64,000 nt of DNA from Streptomyces sp. L2 (GCF_004124325.1 NZ_QBDT01000001.1:6634001-6698000); one strand, 5' to 3'. Numbered from the stretch's first letter, positions 1 through 9,818 are shown. Notes: generated by a model from the letters alone, not told the origin. Made by a program: numbers and translations.

Positions 1-125
1 ACGAGTACACGGTGCGAACCCCCGGCTCGCGCGACCGCGGAGCACGGCGCATCGTCACCGGGCAGGGCGGGGAGATCTACTACACCGACGACCACTACGA
101 CTCGTTCCGGGCGGTGCTGAGATGA
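1..125 (+). CDS. Guanyl-specific ribonuclease (RNase Sa-like), C-terminal part
   Basis: Gene cut by the window edge; the readable frame begins at base 3 and ends in TGA at 123-125, leaving 40 residues. They match the C-terminus of small secreted guanyl-specific RNases of the RNase Sa/barnase group: a TPGSR turn, the Arg-rich strand RRIVTG, and DDHYDSF, whose His corresponds to the general acid of RNase Sa. In this family the enzyme is exported and cleaves RNA after G. Its stop overlaps the start of the next gene in ATGA, and that gene encodes a barstar-type inhibitor, which supports the assignment. The signal peptide and catalytic Glu lie outside the window. Confidence 0.85.
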   Translation, partial: EYTVRTPGSRDRGARRIVTGQGGEIYYTDDHYDSFRAVLR

Positions 126-505
126 GCGACGGGCTGACCGGCAGGCACGTGGCCACGCTGGACCTGACCGGCGTCACGGACAAGGCGGGCCTGATGGACC
201 GGGTCGCACGGGACCTCGCGCTGCCCGCCTGGTTCGGCCGCAACTGGGACGCGCTGGCCGACTCGCTCGCCGACCCCGGCGTCTGGCCGGCGGAGGCCGT
301 GGACAGCGGACTCCTGCTCGTCGTCCTCGGCTGGCAGGGCTACGCCGCCGCGCGGCCCGAGGAGTGGGAGACCGCCCGGGACGTCTTCACCCAGGCCATG
401 GCGACGACCCAGACCATGGCGGCTACACAGGCCATGCGGACGACACGAGCAACAGGGACGAACCCGGGACTCACCGTCGCCCTCGCCCTTGGAGGTTCCT
501 CCTAG
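122..505 (+). CDS. Barstar-family ribonuclease inhibitor
   Basis: Predicted cytoplasmic inhibitor that protects the cell from the ribonuclease encoded just upstream. Of 127 residues, the barstar core is residues 8-95, with the family hallmark FGRNWDAL at 38-45 on the helix that plugs the RNase active site, followed by an acidic LADPGVWP segment. Barstars are usually about 90 residues; this one has a low-complexity Met/Thr/Ala/Gln tail after residue 95 that is unlikely to be part of the fold. ATG 122 overlaps the RNase stop by four bases, so the pair is translationally coupled. Confidence 0.88.
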   Translation: MSDGLTGRHVATLDLTGVTDKAGLMDRVARDLALPAWFGRNWDALADSLADPGVWPAEAVDSGLLLVVLGWQGYAAARPEEWETARDVFTQAMATTQTMAATQAMRTTRATGTNPGLTVALALGGSS

Positions 506-539
506 CCGGTCTCTGACCAGCCTGGATGTTCTGTCGGGG

Positions 540-560
540 CATGACGGGGCCGTCGTCATG
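540..560. promoter_or_regulatory. Inverted repeat upstream of guaB1
   Basis: CATGACG (540-546) and CGTCATG (554-560) form a perfect seven-base dyad with a seven-base spacer. GACAAT at 562-567 could be a -10 element just downstream. The position, about 80 bases before guaB1, fits an operator, but no cognate regulator is visible nearby. Confidence 0.35.
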
Positions 561-569
561 GGACAATGA

Positions 570-2081
<1,512 letters not shown>

Positions 2082-2151
2082 ACGCTTCGCTGTGAGTAGG
2101 GCCGCTTTTCGGGTTCCGGCGCGTTTTCGGGTGCGGGTGCGTGGGGGCTTG

Positions 2152-2264
2152 TCGCGCAGTTCCCCGCGCCCCTGACGGGGCGCTCGTGCGTGCCGGGGTA
2201 ATGAATGCGCGAGTTCCCCGCGCCCTTGGCGGGCGCTCGTGCGTGCCGGGGTAATGAATGCGCG
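2152..2264 (+). repeat. Dispersed Streptomyces repeat with a local tandem duplication
   Basis: Bases 2152-2181 carry the 30-base element that also occurs at 23880-23909 and 44501-44530 (one substitution here). It contains a GCCCC/GGGGC hairpin. From 2158 to 2211 and again from 2212 to 2264 a unit of about 53 bases is duplicated head to tail, starting AGTTCCCCGCGCCC and ending TAATGAATGCGCG. No convincing gene lies between guaB1 and the permease (2082-2451). Confidence 0.8.
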
Positions 2265-2278
2265 TCATGGGAACGGGA

Positions 2279-2295
2279 ACGCAAGGATCTTGCGT
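2279..2295. promoter_or_regulatory. Dyad operator upstream of the cationic amino acid permease
   Basis: ACGCAAG-GAT-CTTGCGT is a perfect 7-3-7 inverted repeat, and a related imperfect copy (CGCAAGGTTGCTGCA) starts at about 2301. Spaced dyads of this kind are typical of Lrp/AsnC sites. The nearest candidate regulator is the Lrp-family protein at 3980-4432. Confidence 0.5.
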
Positions 2296-2451
2296 GGGTG
2301 CGCAAGGTTGCTGCATTACGTGTGCGATGCTCCGGCTCATAGGGTCTCCGCTGTACGCAGTGTGGCGGGGACCCCGCTCGGCGGGTTCCTGCCTCGGTGG
2401 GTGCCGTCCGGTCTCCGCTCGCCCTGACCGGCAGCGAAAAGGAGCCAGCGC

Positions 2452-3942
2452 GTGCTCGACCAAGGCGCACCCCCACAGAGCCACAGAACGGCCGCCCCGG
2501 CGTCCCCGGGCGTCGCCGCGCGCCTGATGCGTCGCAAGCCCGTGGAACGCCTGGTCGCGGAGGGCGGCCACGGCGAGGGAGGGTCGCTGCGGCGATCCCT
2601 CGGACTGTGGCAGCTGACCATGATCAGCATCGGTGCCACCCTCGGCACCGGCATCTTCGTGGTGCTCGGCGAGGCCGTCCCCAAGGCCGGCCCGGCCGTC
2701 ACCCTCTCCTTCGTGATCGCCGGCCTCACCGCCCTCTTCTCGGCCCTGTCCTACGCCGAGCTGGCCGGTACCATCCCGGTCGCCGGCTCCTCGTACTCGT
2801 ACGCATACGCAACCATGGGCGAGCTGATCGCCTGGATCTGCGGCTGGTGCCTGCTGCTGGAGTACGGCGTCTCGGTCGCCGCCGTGGCCGTCGGCTGGGG
2901 CGAGTACCTCAACGAGCTGCTCAAGGGCACGATCGGCGTCACCCTGCCGGCGGCCCTGTCGTCCCCGCCCGGCGTCGACGGCGGCGTCTTCAACCTGCCG
3001 GCGCTGATCGTCGTCCTGCTCGCCATGGTGTTCCTGCTCGGCGGCGCCAAGGAGTCCGCGCGGGCCAACACGATCATGGTGTGCGTGAAGATCGCCGCGC
3101 TGGTGCTGTTCTGCGCCATCGGCTTCATGGGCTTCAAGTCCGGCAACTACGCCCACTTCATGCCGCTTGGCATGGCCGGTGTCAGCGCGGCCGGGGCCAC
3201 GCTGTTCTTCTCCTACATCGGTTTCGACGCGGCCTCCACCGCCGGCGAGGAGGCGAAGAACGCCCAGCGCGACCTGCCCCGCGCGATCATGCTGTCACTC
3301 GTCATCGTCACGGCCCTGTACGTGCTGGTCGCGGCGGTCGCCGTGGGCGCCAAGCCGTGGCGGACGTTCAACGACTCCGAGGCCGCCCTCGCCCAGATCA
3401 TGACGGACGTCACCGGCCAGAGCTTCTGGGGCACCCTGCTCGCCTTCTGCGCCGTCATCGCCATCGCCAGCGTCGTCCTGACCGTGCTCTACGGCCAGAC
3501 GCGCATCCTCTTCGCGATGTCCCGCGACGGCCTCGTCCCGAAGGTCTTCGCCAAGGTCCACCCGAAGACCGGCGCGCCGCGCGCCAACACGGTGATCGTC
3601 TCCCTGTTCTGCGGTGTCCTCGCCGCCGCCATCCCGCTCGGTCAGCTGGCCGACGCGACCAGCATCGGCACCCTGTTCGCCTTCGCGCTGGTCAACGTGG
3701 CCGTCGTGGTGCTGCGCCGGAGCCGCCCGCAGATGAAGCGCACGTTCCGGGTGCCGCTGTCGCCGCTGCTGCCCGCGCTGGGCTTCGCCTTCTGCGTGTG
3801 GATGATGGGCAGCCTGTCGGCCGTCACCTGGGTGGTCTTCGGTGTCTGGATGGCGGTCGGGCTCGTGTTCTACTTCGTGTACGGCTATCGCCGTTCCCGC
3901 CTCGCGACCGCTGAGGACGTCGCGCCGGCGGCAGAGAACTGA
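2452..3942 (+). CDS. APC-superfamily cationic amino acid permease
   Basis: Integral membrane transporter of 496 residues with about 12 to 14 hydrophobic segments. The start of the core, SIGATLGTGIFVVLGE near residue 65, is the consensus substrate-binding helix 1 of APC transporters; FSYIGFDAASTAGEEAKN near 250 is the conserved segment of the cationic amino acid transporter (CAT/YfnA) subfamily. The first 45 residues are hydrophilic. GTG 2452 follows a purine-rich AAAGGAG. An Lrp regulator follows directly and DavAB-like lysine/arginine catabolic enzymes lie nearby, so import of a basic amino acid is the best guess. The substrate is inferred. Confidence 0.85.
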   Translation: MLDQGAPPQSHRTAAPASPGVAARLMRRKPVERLVAEGGHGEGGSLRRSLGLWQLTMISIGATLGTGIFVVLGEAVPKAGPAVTLSFVIAGLTALFSALSYAELAGTIPVAGSSYSYAYATMGELIAWICGWCLLLEYGVSVAAVAVGWGEYLNELLKGTIGVTLPAALSSPPGVDGGVFNLPALIVVLLAMVFLLGGAKESARANTIMVCVKIAALVLFCAIGFMGFKSGNYAHFMPLGMAGVSAAGATLFFSYIGFDAASTAGEEAKNAQRDLPRAIMLSLVIVTALYVLVAAVAVGAKPWRTFNDSEAALAQIMTDVTGQSFWGTLLAFCAVIAIASVVLTVLYGQTRILFAMSRDGLVPKVFAKVHPKTGAPRANTVIVSLFCGVLAAAIPLGQLADATSIGTLFAFALVNVAVVVLRRSRPQMKRTFRVPLSPLLPALGFAFCVWMMGSLSAVTWVVFGVWMAVGLVFYFVYGYRRSRLATAEDVAPAAEN

Positions 3943-3979
3943 CGAGACCTGACCGAACCGAAGAAGTGAACCACCCCCA

Positions 3980-4432
3980 GTGCTGAACGATCTCGACGAA
4001 CGCATCGTGCACGCCCTCGCCGAGGACGCCCGCCGCTCCTACGCGGACATCGGGCAGCTCGTCGGCCTGTCCGCGCCCGCCGTCAAGCGGCGCGTGGACC
4101 GGCTGCGCGCCACCGGAGCCATCACCGGGTTCACCGTACGGGTGGACCCGGCGGCCCTCGGCTGGGAGACCGAGGGGTACATCGAGATCCACTGCCGGCG
4201 CAACACCTCGCCGGAGACCATCCAGCGGGGCCTGGAGCGCTACCAGGAGGTCGTGGCCGCGTCGACCGTCACCGGCGACGCGGACGCGATCGCCCAGGTC
4301 TTCGCCTCCGACATGCGCCACTTCGAACGGGTGCTGGAGCGGATCGCCGGCGAGCCGTTCGTGGAGCGCACGAAGTCGGTCCTGGTCCTGTCCCCGCTGC
4401 TGCGCCGCTTCTCGTCCGGCGCACCCGGCTAG
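3980..4432 (+). CDS. Lrp/AsnC-family transcriptional regulator
   Basis: 150 residues: N-terminal winged helix-turn-helix (residues 1-60, LDERIVHALAEDARRSYADI, then VGLSAPAVKRRVDRL) and C-terminal RAM/ligand-binding domain (65-145, with TVTGDADAIAQVFA). Such proteins are octameric feast/famine regulators that sense amino acids. GTG 3980 is chosen because it gives the standard LNDLDERI start. The gene sits 37 bases after the permease and upstream of the davAB-like genes, so it probably controls basic amino acid uptake and breakdown; candidate sites are the dyad at 2279 and the direct repeats at 5256-5317. Confidence 0.88.
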   Translation: MLNDLDERIVHALAEDARRSYADIGQLVGLSAPAVKRRVDRLRATGAITGFTVRVDPAALGWETEGYIEIHCRRNTSPETIQRGLERYQEVVAASTVTGDADAIAQVFASDMRHFERVLERIAGEPFVERTKSVLVLSPLLRRFSSGAPG

Positions 4433-4444
4433 GCCGGGTCACTG

Positions 4445-4466
4445 CCGGCCGGTCCCAGCCGGCCGG
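4445..4466. terminator. Bidirectional hairpin between convergent genes
   Basis: CCGGCCGG at 4445-4452 and again at 4459-4466, with a six-base loop, can pair on either strand. It lies exactly between the stop of the Lrp gene and the stop of the oppositely oriented secreted-protein gene. Confidence 0.6.
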
Positions 4467-5039
4467 TCACAGCGCCGGGTGCCACGGCACGACGTGGAAG
4501 TCGCCCGTGCCCGGCTTCACCTTCTCGAACGGCGCCGACGCGACGCACTTCGGCAGGTCCTTGACGTCGGCCGGGTTGCCCACGGCCGCCCAGCTGTAGC
4601 CCAGCCGGTCGTGCCGGCCGAGGTCGTGGACGCTCACCCCGACCCGGGTGCCCTTGGCGCCAGGCAGGTCCGAGTCCGTGATCACGCCGGACACGACGGC
4701 GACCTTCCCGCCGGTGAGCAGGCAGTCCACCGACGCCTCGGCCCAGGCGCCCCGCCCGTTCAGGTAGTGGCTGAAGCGGAAGGTGCCGGTGGCCTTCGTC
4801 GGGTCCTTGGTGTCCGCCGCGGCGAGGTGCGCGTCGAAGCTGAACGTGATGTCGTCCCCGGCCGAGCGGTACAGCTTGGCGGTGCCGGTGAGCGCGGCGG
4901 CCTCCCGCTGGTGAGGGTGCGCGGCCACGGCGGTTCCGGCCGCCCCGCCCCCCGAGGCGACCGCCGCCCCGGCCGATCCCGCGGTGATCAGCAGCGCGGC
5001 GGTCAGCGAGACAACGGCGATCTTCGTACGGCGCTTCAT
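4467..5039 (-). CDS. Secreted protein of unknown function
   Basis: 190 residues from ATG 5039, which is preceded by GGGGAAAGGG; an upstream in-frame start (5075) would put extra residues before the signal peptide. MKRRTK, a hydrophobic stretch (about 8-30) and VAS/VAA sites form a Sec signal peptide. The mature part is beta-rich with two Cys residues (CLLTGG and PKCVAS) that could form one disulfide, and it ends at VPWHPAL. I do not recognise the family. The gene is divergent from davA and separated from it by tandem repeats. Confidence 0.75.
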   Translation of the reverse strand: MKRRTKIAVVSLTAALLITAGSAGAAVASGGGAAGTAVAAHPHQREAAALTGTAKLYRSAGDDITFSFDAHLAAADTKDPTKATGTFRFSHYLNGRGAWAEASVDCLLTGGKVAVVSGVITDSDLPGAKGTRVGVSVHDLGRHDRLGYSWAAVGNPADVKDLPKCVASAPFEKVKPGTGDFHVVPWHPAL

Positions 5040-5060
5040 GGCGGCCCTTTCCCCAGGTCG

Positions 5061-5125
5061 AACGCGTCGGATCAACGCGTCGGATCAACGCGTCGGATCA
5101 ACACGTAGGACGAACGCGTCGGTGA
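5061..5125. repeat. Five-copy 13-bp tandem repeat
   Basis: Units of 13 bases: AACGCGTCGGATC three times exactly (5061-5073, 5074-5086, 5087-5099), then two degenerate copies (5100-5112, 5113-5125). They start 22 bases upstream of the secreted-protein start, in its presumed promoter. Confidence 0.9.
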
Positions 5126-5255
5126 ACGGGGACCACTCTCCCGGCGCCGGACCGCCCGCACATCGCCCCTCGGGTGGCCTCCCGCCTCCCCCGTGCGGCG
5201 GGGAGCCCTGACCCTCGCCTGCGCCCCGGGGAGGAGGCGGACCCCGCCCGGCGGC

Positions 5256-5317
5256 GCGCAACGAATCGCCACCGCCCCCCCGCTCCACGCAACGAACCGC
5301 GCACCGGCGCGCAACGG
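5256..5317. promoter_or_regulatory. Three CGCAACG direct repeats upstream of davA
   Basis: GCGCAACGAA at 5256-5265, ACGCAACGAA at 5287-5296 and GCGCAACGG at 5309-5317 lie in the same orientation with starts 31 and 22 bases apart, close to three and two helical turns. The array is 80-140 bases before the davA start, where activator sites would be expected. The regulator is unknown; the local Lrp protein is a candidate. Confidence 0.4.
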
Positions 5318-5395
5318 CTCCTTCTTGTCCGCCCGAGCGCGCCGACCGTACCGTCTTAGTGGCCCCCCAAACCCCCTTTCCGGTGAGGATCACGC

Positions 5396-6184
5396 ATGCG
5401 CACCGCCCTGCTCCAGAGCTCCGGCCGGCCCGGCTCGATCGCCGAGAACCTCAAGGTCCTCGACGAGGCCGCGGCCCGTGCCGCCGCCGGGGGCGCCGCG
5501 CTGCTGGCCGCGCCGGAGATGTTCCTGACCGGGTACGCGATCGGTGACGACATCGCCCGCCTCGCCGAGCCCGCCGACGGCGACTCCACCGACGCGATCG
5601 CCGAGATCGCGGCCCGGCACGGCGTGGCCGTCGCCTACGGCTACCCGGAGCGCGCCGGCGACAGCGTCCACAACGCGGCCCAGCTGATCTCCGCCGACGG
5701 CACCCGGCTCGCGAACTACCGCAAGACCCACCTCTTCGGCTGCTTCGAGCGCGAGCACTTCACGCCGGGCGAGCAGCTGATCGTCCAGGCCGAGCTGAAC
5801 GGCCTCACCGTCGGCCTCCTGGTCTGCTACGACATCGAATTCCCGGAGAACGTCCGCGCCCACGCCCTGGCCGGCACCGACCTCCTCGTGGTCCCGACCG
5901 CGCAGATGCACCCGTTCGAGTTCGTCGCCGAGTCGATGATCCCGGTGCGCGCCTTCGAGAACCAGATGTACGTCGCCTACGTCAACCGGGTCGGCCAGGA
6001 GGGGGAGTTCGAGTTCGTCGGGCTGTCCGCCCTCGCCGGGCCCGACGGGGTCGCCCGCGCCCGTGCCGGACGAGCGGAGCAGCTGGTGTTCGCCGACGCC
6101 GACCCCGCCTTCCTAGCCGCCTCCCGCGAGGCCAACCCGTACCTGAGGGACCGCCGCCCCGGCCTGTACCGGCCCCTGGTCTGA
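5396..6184 (+). CDS. davA: DavA-like amidase (5-aminovaleramidase / C-N hydrolase)
   Basis: 262-residue nitrilase-superfamily amidohydrolase. The catalytic triad is visible: Glu41 in APEMFLTGY, Lys110 in YRKTHLFG, Cys144 in VCYDIEFPE. Overall sequence and length closely resemble Pseudomonas DavA, which hydrolyses 5-aminovaleramide to 5-aminovalerate and ammonia. The related arginine route uses a 4-guanidinobutyramidase of the same family, so lysine and arginine both remain possible. ATG 5396 follows GTGAGGATC. The next gene is a DavB-like monooxygenase, which would make the amide substrate; the two are probably co-transcribed (49-base gap). Confidence 0.78.
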   Translation: MRTALLQSSGRPGSIAENLKVLDEAAARAAAGGAALLAAPEMFLTGYAIGDDIARLAEPADGDSTDAIAEIAARHGVAVAYGYPERAGDSVHNAAQLISADGTRLANYRKTHLFGCFEREHFTPGEQLIVQAELNGLTVGLLVCYDIEFPENVRAHALAGTDLLVVPTAQMHPFEFVAESMIPVRAFENQMYVAYVNRVGQEGEFEFVGLSALAGPDGVARARAGRAEQLVFADADPAFLAASREANPYLRDRRPGLYRPLV

Positions 6185-6233
6185 CCGTAACGAGCCCGCC
6201 CCGAACCACCCCCGCGCAAGGAGTCCGTACCCC

Positions 6234-7952
6234 ATGACGTCCACGGTGCCCAACGCCGTCGAGCACGCCGACGAGCAGCAGCCGCCGATCACCATGTTCG
6301 GCCCGGACTTTCCTTACGCGTACGACGACTTCCTGGCCCACCCGGCGGGCCTCGGCCAGGTCCCGGCGACCGAGCACGGCACCGAGGTCGCCGTCATCGG
6401 CGGCGGTCTGTCCGGTGTCGTCGCCGCCTACGAGCTGATGAAGATGGGCCTCAAGCCCGTCGTCTACGAGGCCGACCAGCTCGGCGGCCGGCTGCGCACG
6501 GTCGGCTTCGAGGGCGGCTCCCGGACGGAGGGGCTGACCGCGGAGATGGGCGCGATGCGCTTCCCGCCGTCCTCCACGGCCCTCCAGCACTACATCGACC
6601 TGGTCGGTCTCGAGACGCGGCCCTTCCCGAACCCGCTCGCCGAGGCCACCCCGTCGACGGTCGTCGACCTCAAGGGCGAGTCGCACTACGCCGAGACGAT
6701 CGACGACCTGCCCCAGGTGTACCGGGACGTCGCCGAGGCGTGGAACAAGTGCCTCGACGAGGGCGCGGACTTCTCCGACATGAACCGCGCCATGCGCGAG
6801 CGGGACGTGCCCCGCATCCGGGAGATCTGGGCCAAGCTCGTCGAGAAGCTCGACAACCAGACCTTCTACGGCTTCCTGTGCGACTCCGAGGCCTTCAAGT
6901 CCTTCCGGCACCGGGAGATCTTCGGCCAGGTCGGCTTCGGCACCGGCGGCTGGGACACCGACTTCCCGAACTCCATCCTGGAGATCCTCCGCGTCGTCTA
7001 CACCGAGGCCGACGACCACCACCGCGGCATCGTCGGCGGCTCCCAGCAGCTGCCGCTGCGCCTGTGGGAGCGCGAGCCGGAGAAGATCGTCCACTGGCCG
7101 TACGGCACCTCGCTGAAGTCCCTGCACCTGGACGGCGAGCCCAGGCCGGCCGTGACCCGGCTGCACCGCACCGCGGGCAACCAGATCACCGTGACCGACG
7201 CGAACGGCGACATCCGCACCTACCAGGCGGCGATCTTCACCGCCCAGTCCTGGATGCTGCTGTCCAAGATCGCCTGCGACGACTCGCTGTTCCCGATCGA
7301 CCACTGGACGGCGATCGAGCGCACCCACTACATGGAGTCCAGCAAGCTGTTCGTGCCCGTGGACCGGCCGTTCTGGCTGGACAAGGCCGTCGACGACAGG
7401 GGAAATCCGACGGGCCGGGACGTCATGTCGATGACGCTCACCGACCGCATGACCCGCGGCACCTACCTGCTCGACGACGGCCCGGACAAGCCGGCCGTCA
7501 TCTGCCTGTCGTACACCTGGTGCGACGACAGCCTGAAGTGGCTGCCGCTCTCCGCGAACGAGCGGATGGAGGTCATGCTGAAGTCGCTCGGCGAGATCTA
7601 CCCGAACGTCGACATCCGCAAGCACGTCATCGGCAACCCGGTGACGGTCTCCTGGGAGAACGAGCCCTACTTCATGGGCGCGTTCAAGGCGAACCTGCCC
7701 GGCCACTACCGCTACCAGCGGCGCCTGTTCACGCACTTCATGCAGGACCGGCTGCCCGAGGACAAGCGGGGCATCTTCCTCGCCGGTGACGACATCTCCT
7801 GGACGGCCGGCTGGGCCGAGGGCGCGATCCAGACCGCGCTGAACGCGGTCTGGGGCGTCATGCACCAGTTCGGCGGCGCGACCGACGCGACCAACCCGGG
7901 CCCCGGCGACGTCTACGACGACATCGCGCCCGTGGAACTCCCCGAGGACTGA
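6234..7952 (+). CDS. davB: DavB-like L-lysine (amino acid) 2-monooxygenase
   Basis: 572-residue flavin amine-oxidase-fold enzyme. The FAD-binding VAVIGGGLSG is at 53-62, followed by the acidic strand end VVYEAD and GGRLRT; the C-terminal FAD segment IFLAGDDISWTAGWAEGA is near 515-533. The N-terminal block ITMFGPDFPYAYDDF and the AHPAGLG motif are shared with Pseudomonas lysine 2-monooxygenase DavB, which oxidatively decarboxylates lysine to 5-aminovaleramide; arginine 2-monooxygenase and IaaM are relatives. AAGGAG lies 13 bases before ATG 6234. With davA upstream this gives amino acid to amide to acid; the later aminotransferase and dehydrogenase are not in the window. Confidence 0.8.
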   Translation: MTSTVPNAVEHADEQQPPITMFGPDFPYAYDDFLAHPAGLGQVPATEHGTEVAVIGGGLSGVVAAYELMKMGLKPVVYEADQLGGRLRTVGFEGGSRTEGLTAEMGAMRFPPSSTALQHYIDLVGLETRPFPNPLAEATPSTVVDLKGESHYAETIDDLPQVYRDVAEAWNKCLDEGADFSDMNRAMRERDVPRIREIWAKLVEKLDNQTFYGFLCDSEAFKSFRHREIFGQVGFGTGGWDTDFPNSILEILRVVYTEADDHHRGIVGGSQQLPLRLWEREPEKIVHWPYGTSLKSLHLDGEPRPAVTRLHRTAGNQITVTDANGDIRTYQAAIFTAQSWMLLSKIACDDSLFPIDHWTAIERTHYMESSKLFVPVDRPFWLDKAVDDRGNPTGRDVMSMTLTDRMTRGTYLLDDGPDKPAVICLSYTWCDDSLKWLPLSANERMEVMLKSLGEIYPNVDIRKHVIGNPVTVSWENEPYFMGAFKANLPGHYRYQRRLFTHFMQDRLPEDKRGIFLAGDDISWTAGWAEGAIQTALNAVWGVMHQFGGATDATNPGPGDVYDDIAPVELPED

Positions 7953-7980
7953 GCGCCCGGGAAAGCACCGCCGGACCGGC

Positions 7981-8910
7981 TCACACGCCGGCCGAACGGG
8001 CCGCCGCGTAGACCTCCGCCGCGACGTCCTTCAGTTCCTGGGCGTCGCGCGGGGTCGTCTGCAGGTCGATCAGGATCTCGTCCACGCCCAGCTCGGCGTG
8101 GCGGAGCAGGTCCCCGACGATCTGCTCGGTGCTGCCCTGGAAGGCGCGGCGGTCCTCGCCCGGGTACGGGCGCGCCGAGTGCGCGGCGTTGACCCGGACC
8201 GCGGTGCGCAGCGGCTCCTTGCGGCCGCGCTCGGCGGCCAGGTCCTGCAGCTCCGCCCATTGGGCCGCGATCTGCTCGGCGCCCTGGCTCACCGGGATCC
8301 AGCCGTCGGCGTGGTCCACCAGCCGGCGCAGGGCCTTCCTGCCGGAGCCGGCCAGCAGGATCGGGATCGGCCGGGCCGGCTTGGGGCCGACCACCGCCGG
8401 GGCGATCCTCGTGATCGAGCCCTCGTACGACACCGGGTCCGGGCCCCACACCGCCCGGCAGACGTCGAGCGTCTCGTCCAGCACCCGGCCGCGCTCCTCG
8501 AAGGGCCTGACGCCGGTCGCCGCGAACTCGTCGTGGGACCAGCCCGAGCCCAGGCCGGCGATCACCCGGCCGCCGCTGGCCGCGTCCAGCGAGGCCAGCG
8601 ACTTGGCCAGCCGGAACGGCTGGTGCAGCGGGGCGACCAGGATCGCCGTGCCCAGTCCGACCCGCTCGGTGGCGGCGGCCGCGAGGGTGAGCGTGACGAG
8701 CGGGTCGGCGACGTTCCGGTAGTCGTCGGGCCAGGGCAGGCCCGGAATGCCGTACAGGCCCTGGGTGGCGGGCTCCGGGAACAGGGCCCGTTCGTACACC
8801 CACAGGCTGTCGTACCCGGTCCGTTCGGCGGCGCGGGCCACGTCGGGCACGTCCGTACCGAGGTCGTACTGCCGATTCTGCGGGAGGCCGAGTCCGAGCC
8901 GGGTCGCCAT
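7981..8910 (-). CDS. LLM-class F420-dependent oxidoreductase
   Basis: 309 residues of luciferase-like TIM barrel. Typical features are the N-terminal LGLGLPQNRQYD, GYDSLWVYERAL, ATERVGLGTAILVAPLHQP and GLGSGWSHDEFAATG, which match the coenzyme F420-dependent LLM subfamily common in actinobacteria rather than true FMN luciferases. The substrate cannot be told from sequence. It ends convergently 28 bases from davB. Confidence 0.85.
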   Translation of the reverse strand: MATRLGLGLPQNRQYDLGTDVPDVARAAERTGYDSLWVYERALFPEPATQGLYGIPGLPWPDDYRNVADPLVTLTLAAAATERVGLGTAILVAPLHQPFRLAKSLASLDAASGGRVIAGLGSGWSHDEFAATGVRPFEERGRVLDETLDVCRAVWGPDPVSYEGSITRIAPAVVGPKPARPIPILLAGSGRKALRRLVDHADGWIPVSQGAEQIAAQWAELQDLAAERGRKEPLRTAVRVNAAHSARPYPGEDRRAFQGSTEQIVGDLLRHAELGVDEILIDLQTTPRDAQELKDVAAEVYAAARSAGV

Positions 8911-9035
8911 GTGCGTACTCCTTCGAGATCGGTTGCCCGTTCAACGTACAGAGATCGCCGGGGACGTCCAGGAGGCCGCGCGGAGGTTGGCCTGATCGGG
9001 GTGCCGGACGGCGGGTGGCCGCCCGGCCGACCGGC

Positions 9036-9722
9036 TCAGTCGGGCAGGGGGATGAGCAGCATCCGGCCCGCGAAGCCGACGGCCGAGTCCAGCCGCTCGG
9101 TGAACTCCTCGGCGACGTCCTCGAACCGGCGCAGCGCCCACAGCGCCCTCGCCGCCGACCAGGTCGCCTCCCGGGCCCGCTCCAGGCTCCAGGAGCCCAG
9201 CAGGTGGGTGAGCGGATCGGCGATCTGGAGCAGGTCGGGGCCCGGCATCAGATCCTCGCGGATGCGTTCCTCCAGCGAGGCGAGGAGATCGCCCACCCGG
9301 TCGAACTCGTCCTCCAGGTCGGCCGGTTCGCAGCCGAGCGCACGGCAGGTGTCCACCACCGCGAGCGCCAGGTCGTGCCCGATGTGGGCGTTGATGCCCG
9401 CGAGCGCGAACTGCAGCGGCCGTACACCCGGATGGCGGCGCAGCTGGAACAGGGGGCGCCAGCAGGCGGGCGGGCGGCGGTCGTCCGCGACGGCGTCCAC
9501 GGCGGCCAGATAGCGCTCGGCGAACCGCACGTCCAGGGTGGCCGCCGCCCGCGGGTCGGGGAACGCGCCCCTGGTCAGGCGCCGGCCGACCTCCCGGGTG
9601 ACGGCGAGGTAGACACGGTTGAACACGGCGATCCCGTCCCGCTCGGGCAGTGCCGCGTCGAGGGCACGCATCCGGGACACGACGGCGTCGACGGGGGTGG
9701 TGAACTGCTCCAACTGCGCCAT
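9036..9722 (-). CDS. DUF5995-family protein
   Basis: 228-residue cytoplasmic protein. The pattern LPERDGIAVFNRVYLAVTREV near the start, WRPLFQLRRHPGVRPLQFALAGINAHIGHDLALAV in the middle, and a helical C-terminus fit the actinobacterial DUF5995 family, which has no assigned function. The His/Asn-rich GINAHIGHD resembles a metal or active site, but that is a guess. It lies between an F420 enzyme and a permease, all on the minus strand, with gaps above 120 bases, so it is probably its own unit. Confidence 0.72.
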   Translation of the reverse strand: MAQLEQFTTPVDAVVSRMRALDAALPERDGIAVFNRVYLAVTREVGRRLTRGAFPDPRAAATLDVRFAERYLAAVDAVADDRRPPACWRPLFQLRRHPGVRPLQFALAGINAHIGHDLALAVVDTCRALGCEPADLEDEFDRVGDLLASLEERIREDLMPGPDLLQIADPLTHLLGSWSLERAREATWSAARALWALRRFEDVAEEFTERLDSAVGFAGRMLLIPLPD

Positions 9723-9818
9723 GGGGGAAGGGTCCCAGCCCCGGCCCGCCCCGCGCGCCGACCGGCCCGGCGCTTCGCCGGAACGGGGGAACCACGGACC
9801 GAACCGGGCACAGCGGGC

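Noticed and set aside
4984..5393. Overlapping short open frames in the davA upstream region
   Set aside because: All run through the 13-bp repeats or G/C tracts, have no ribosome site and translate to low-complexity sequence.
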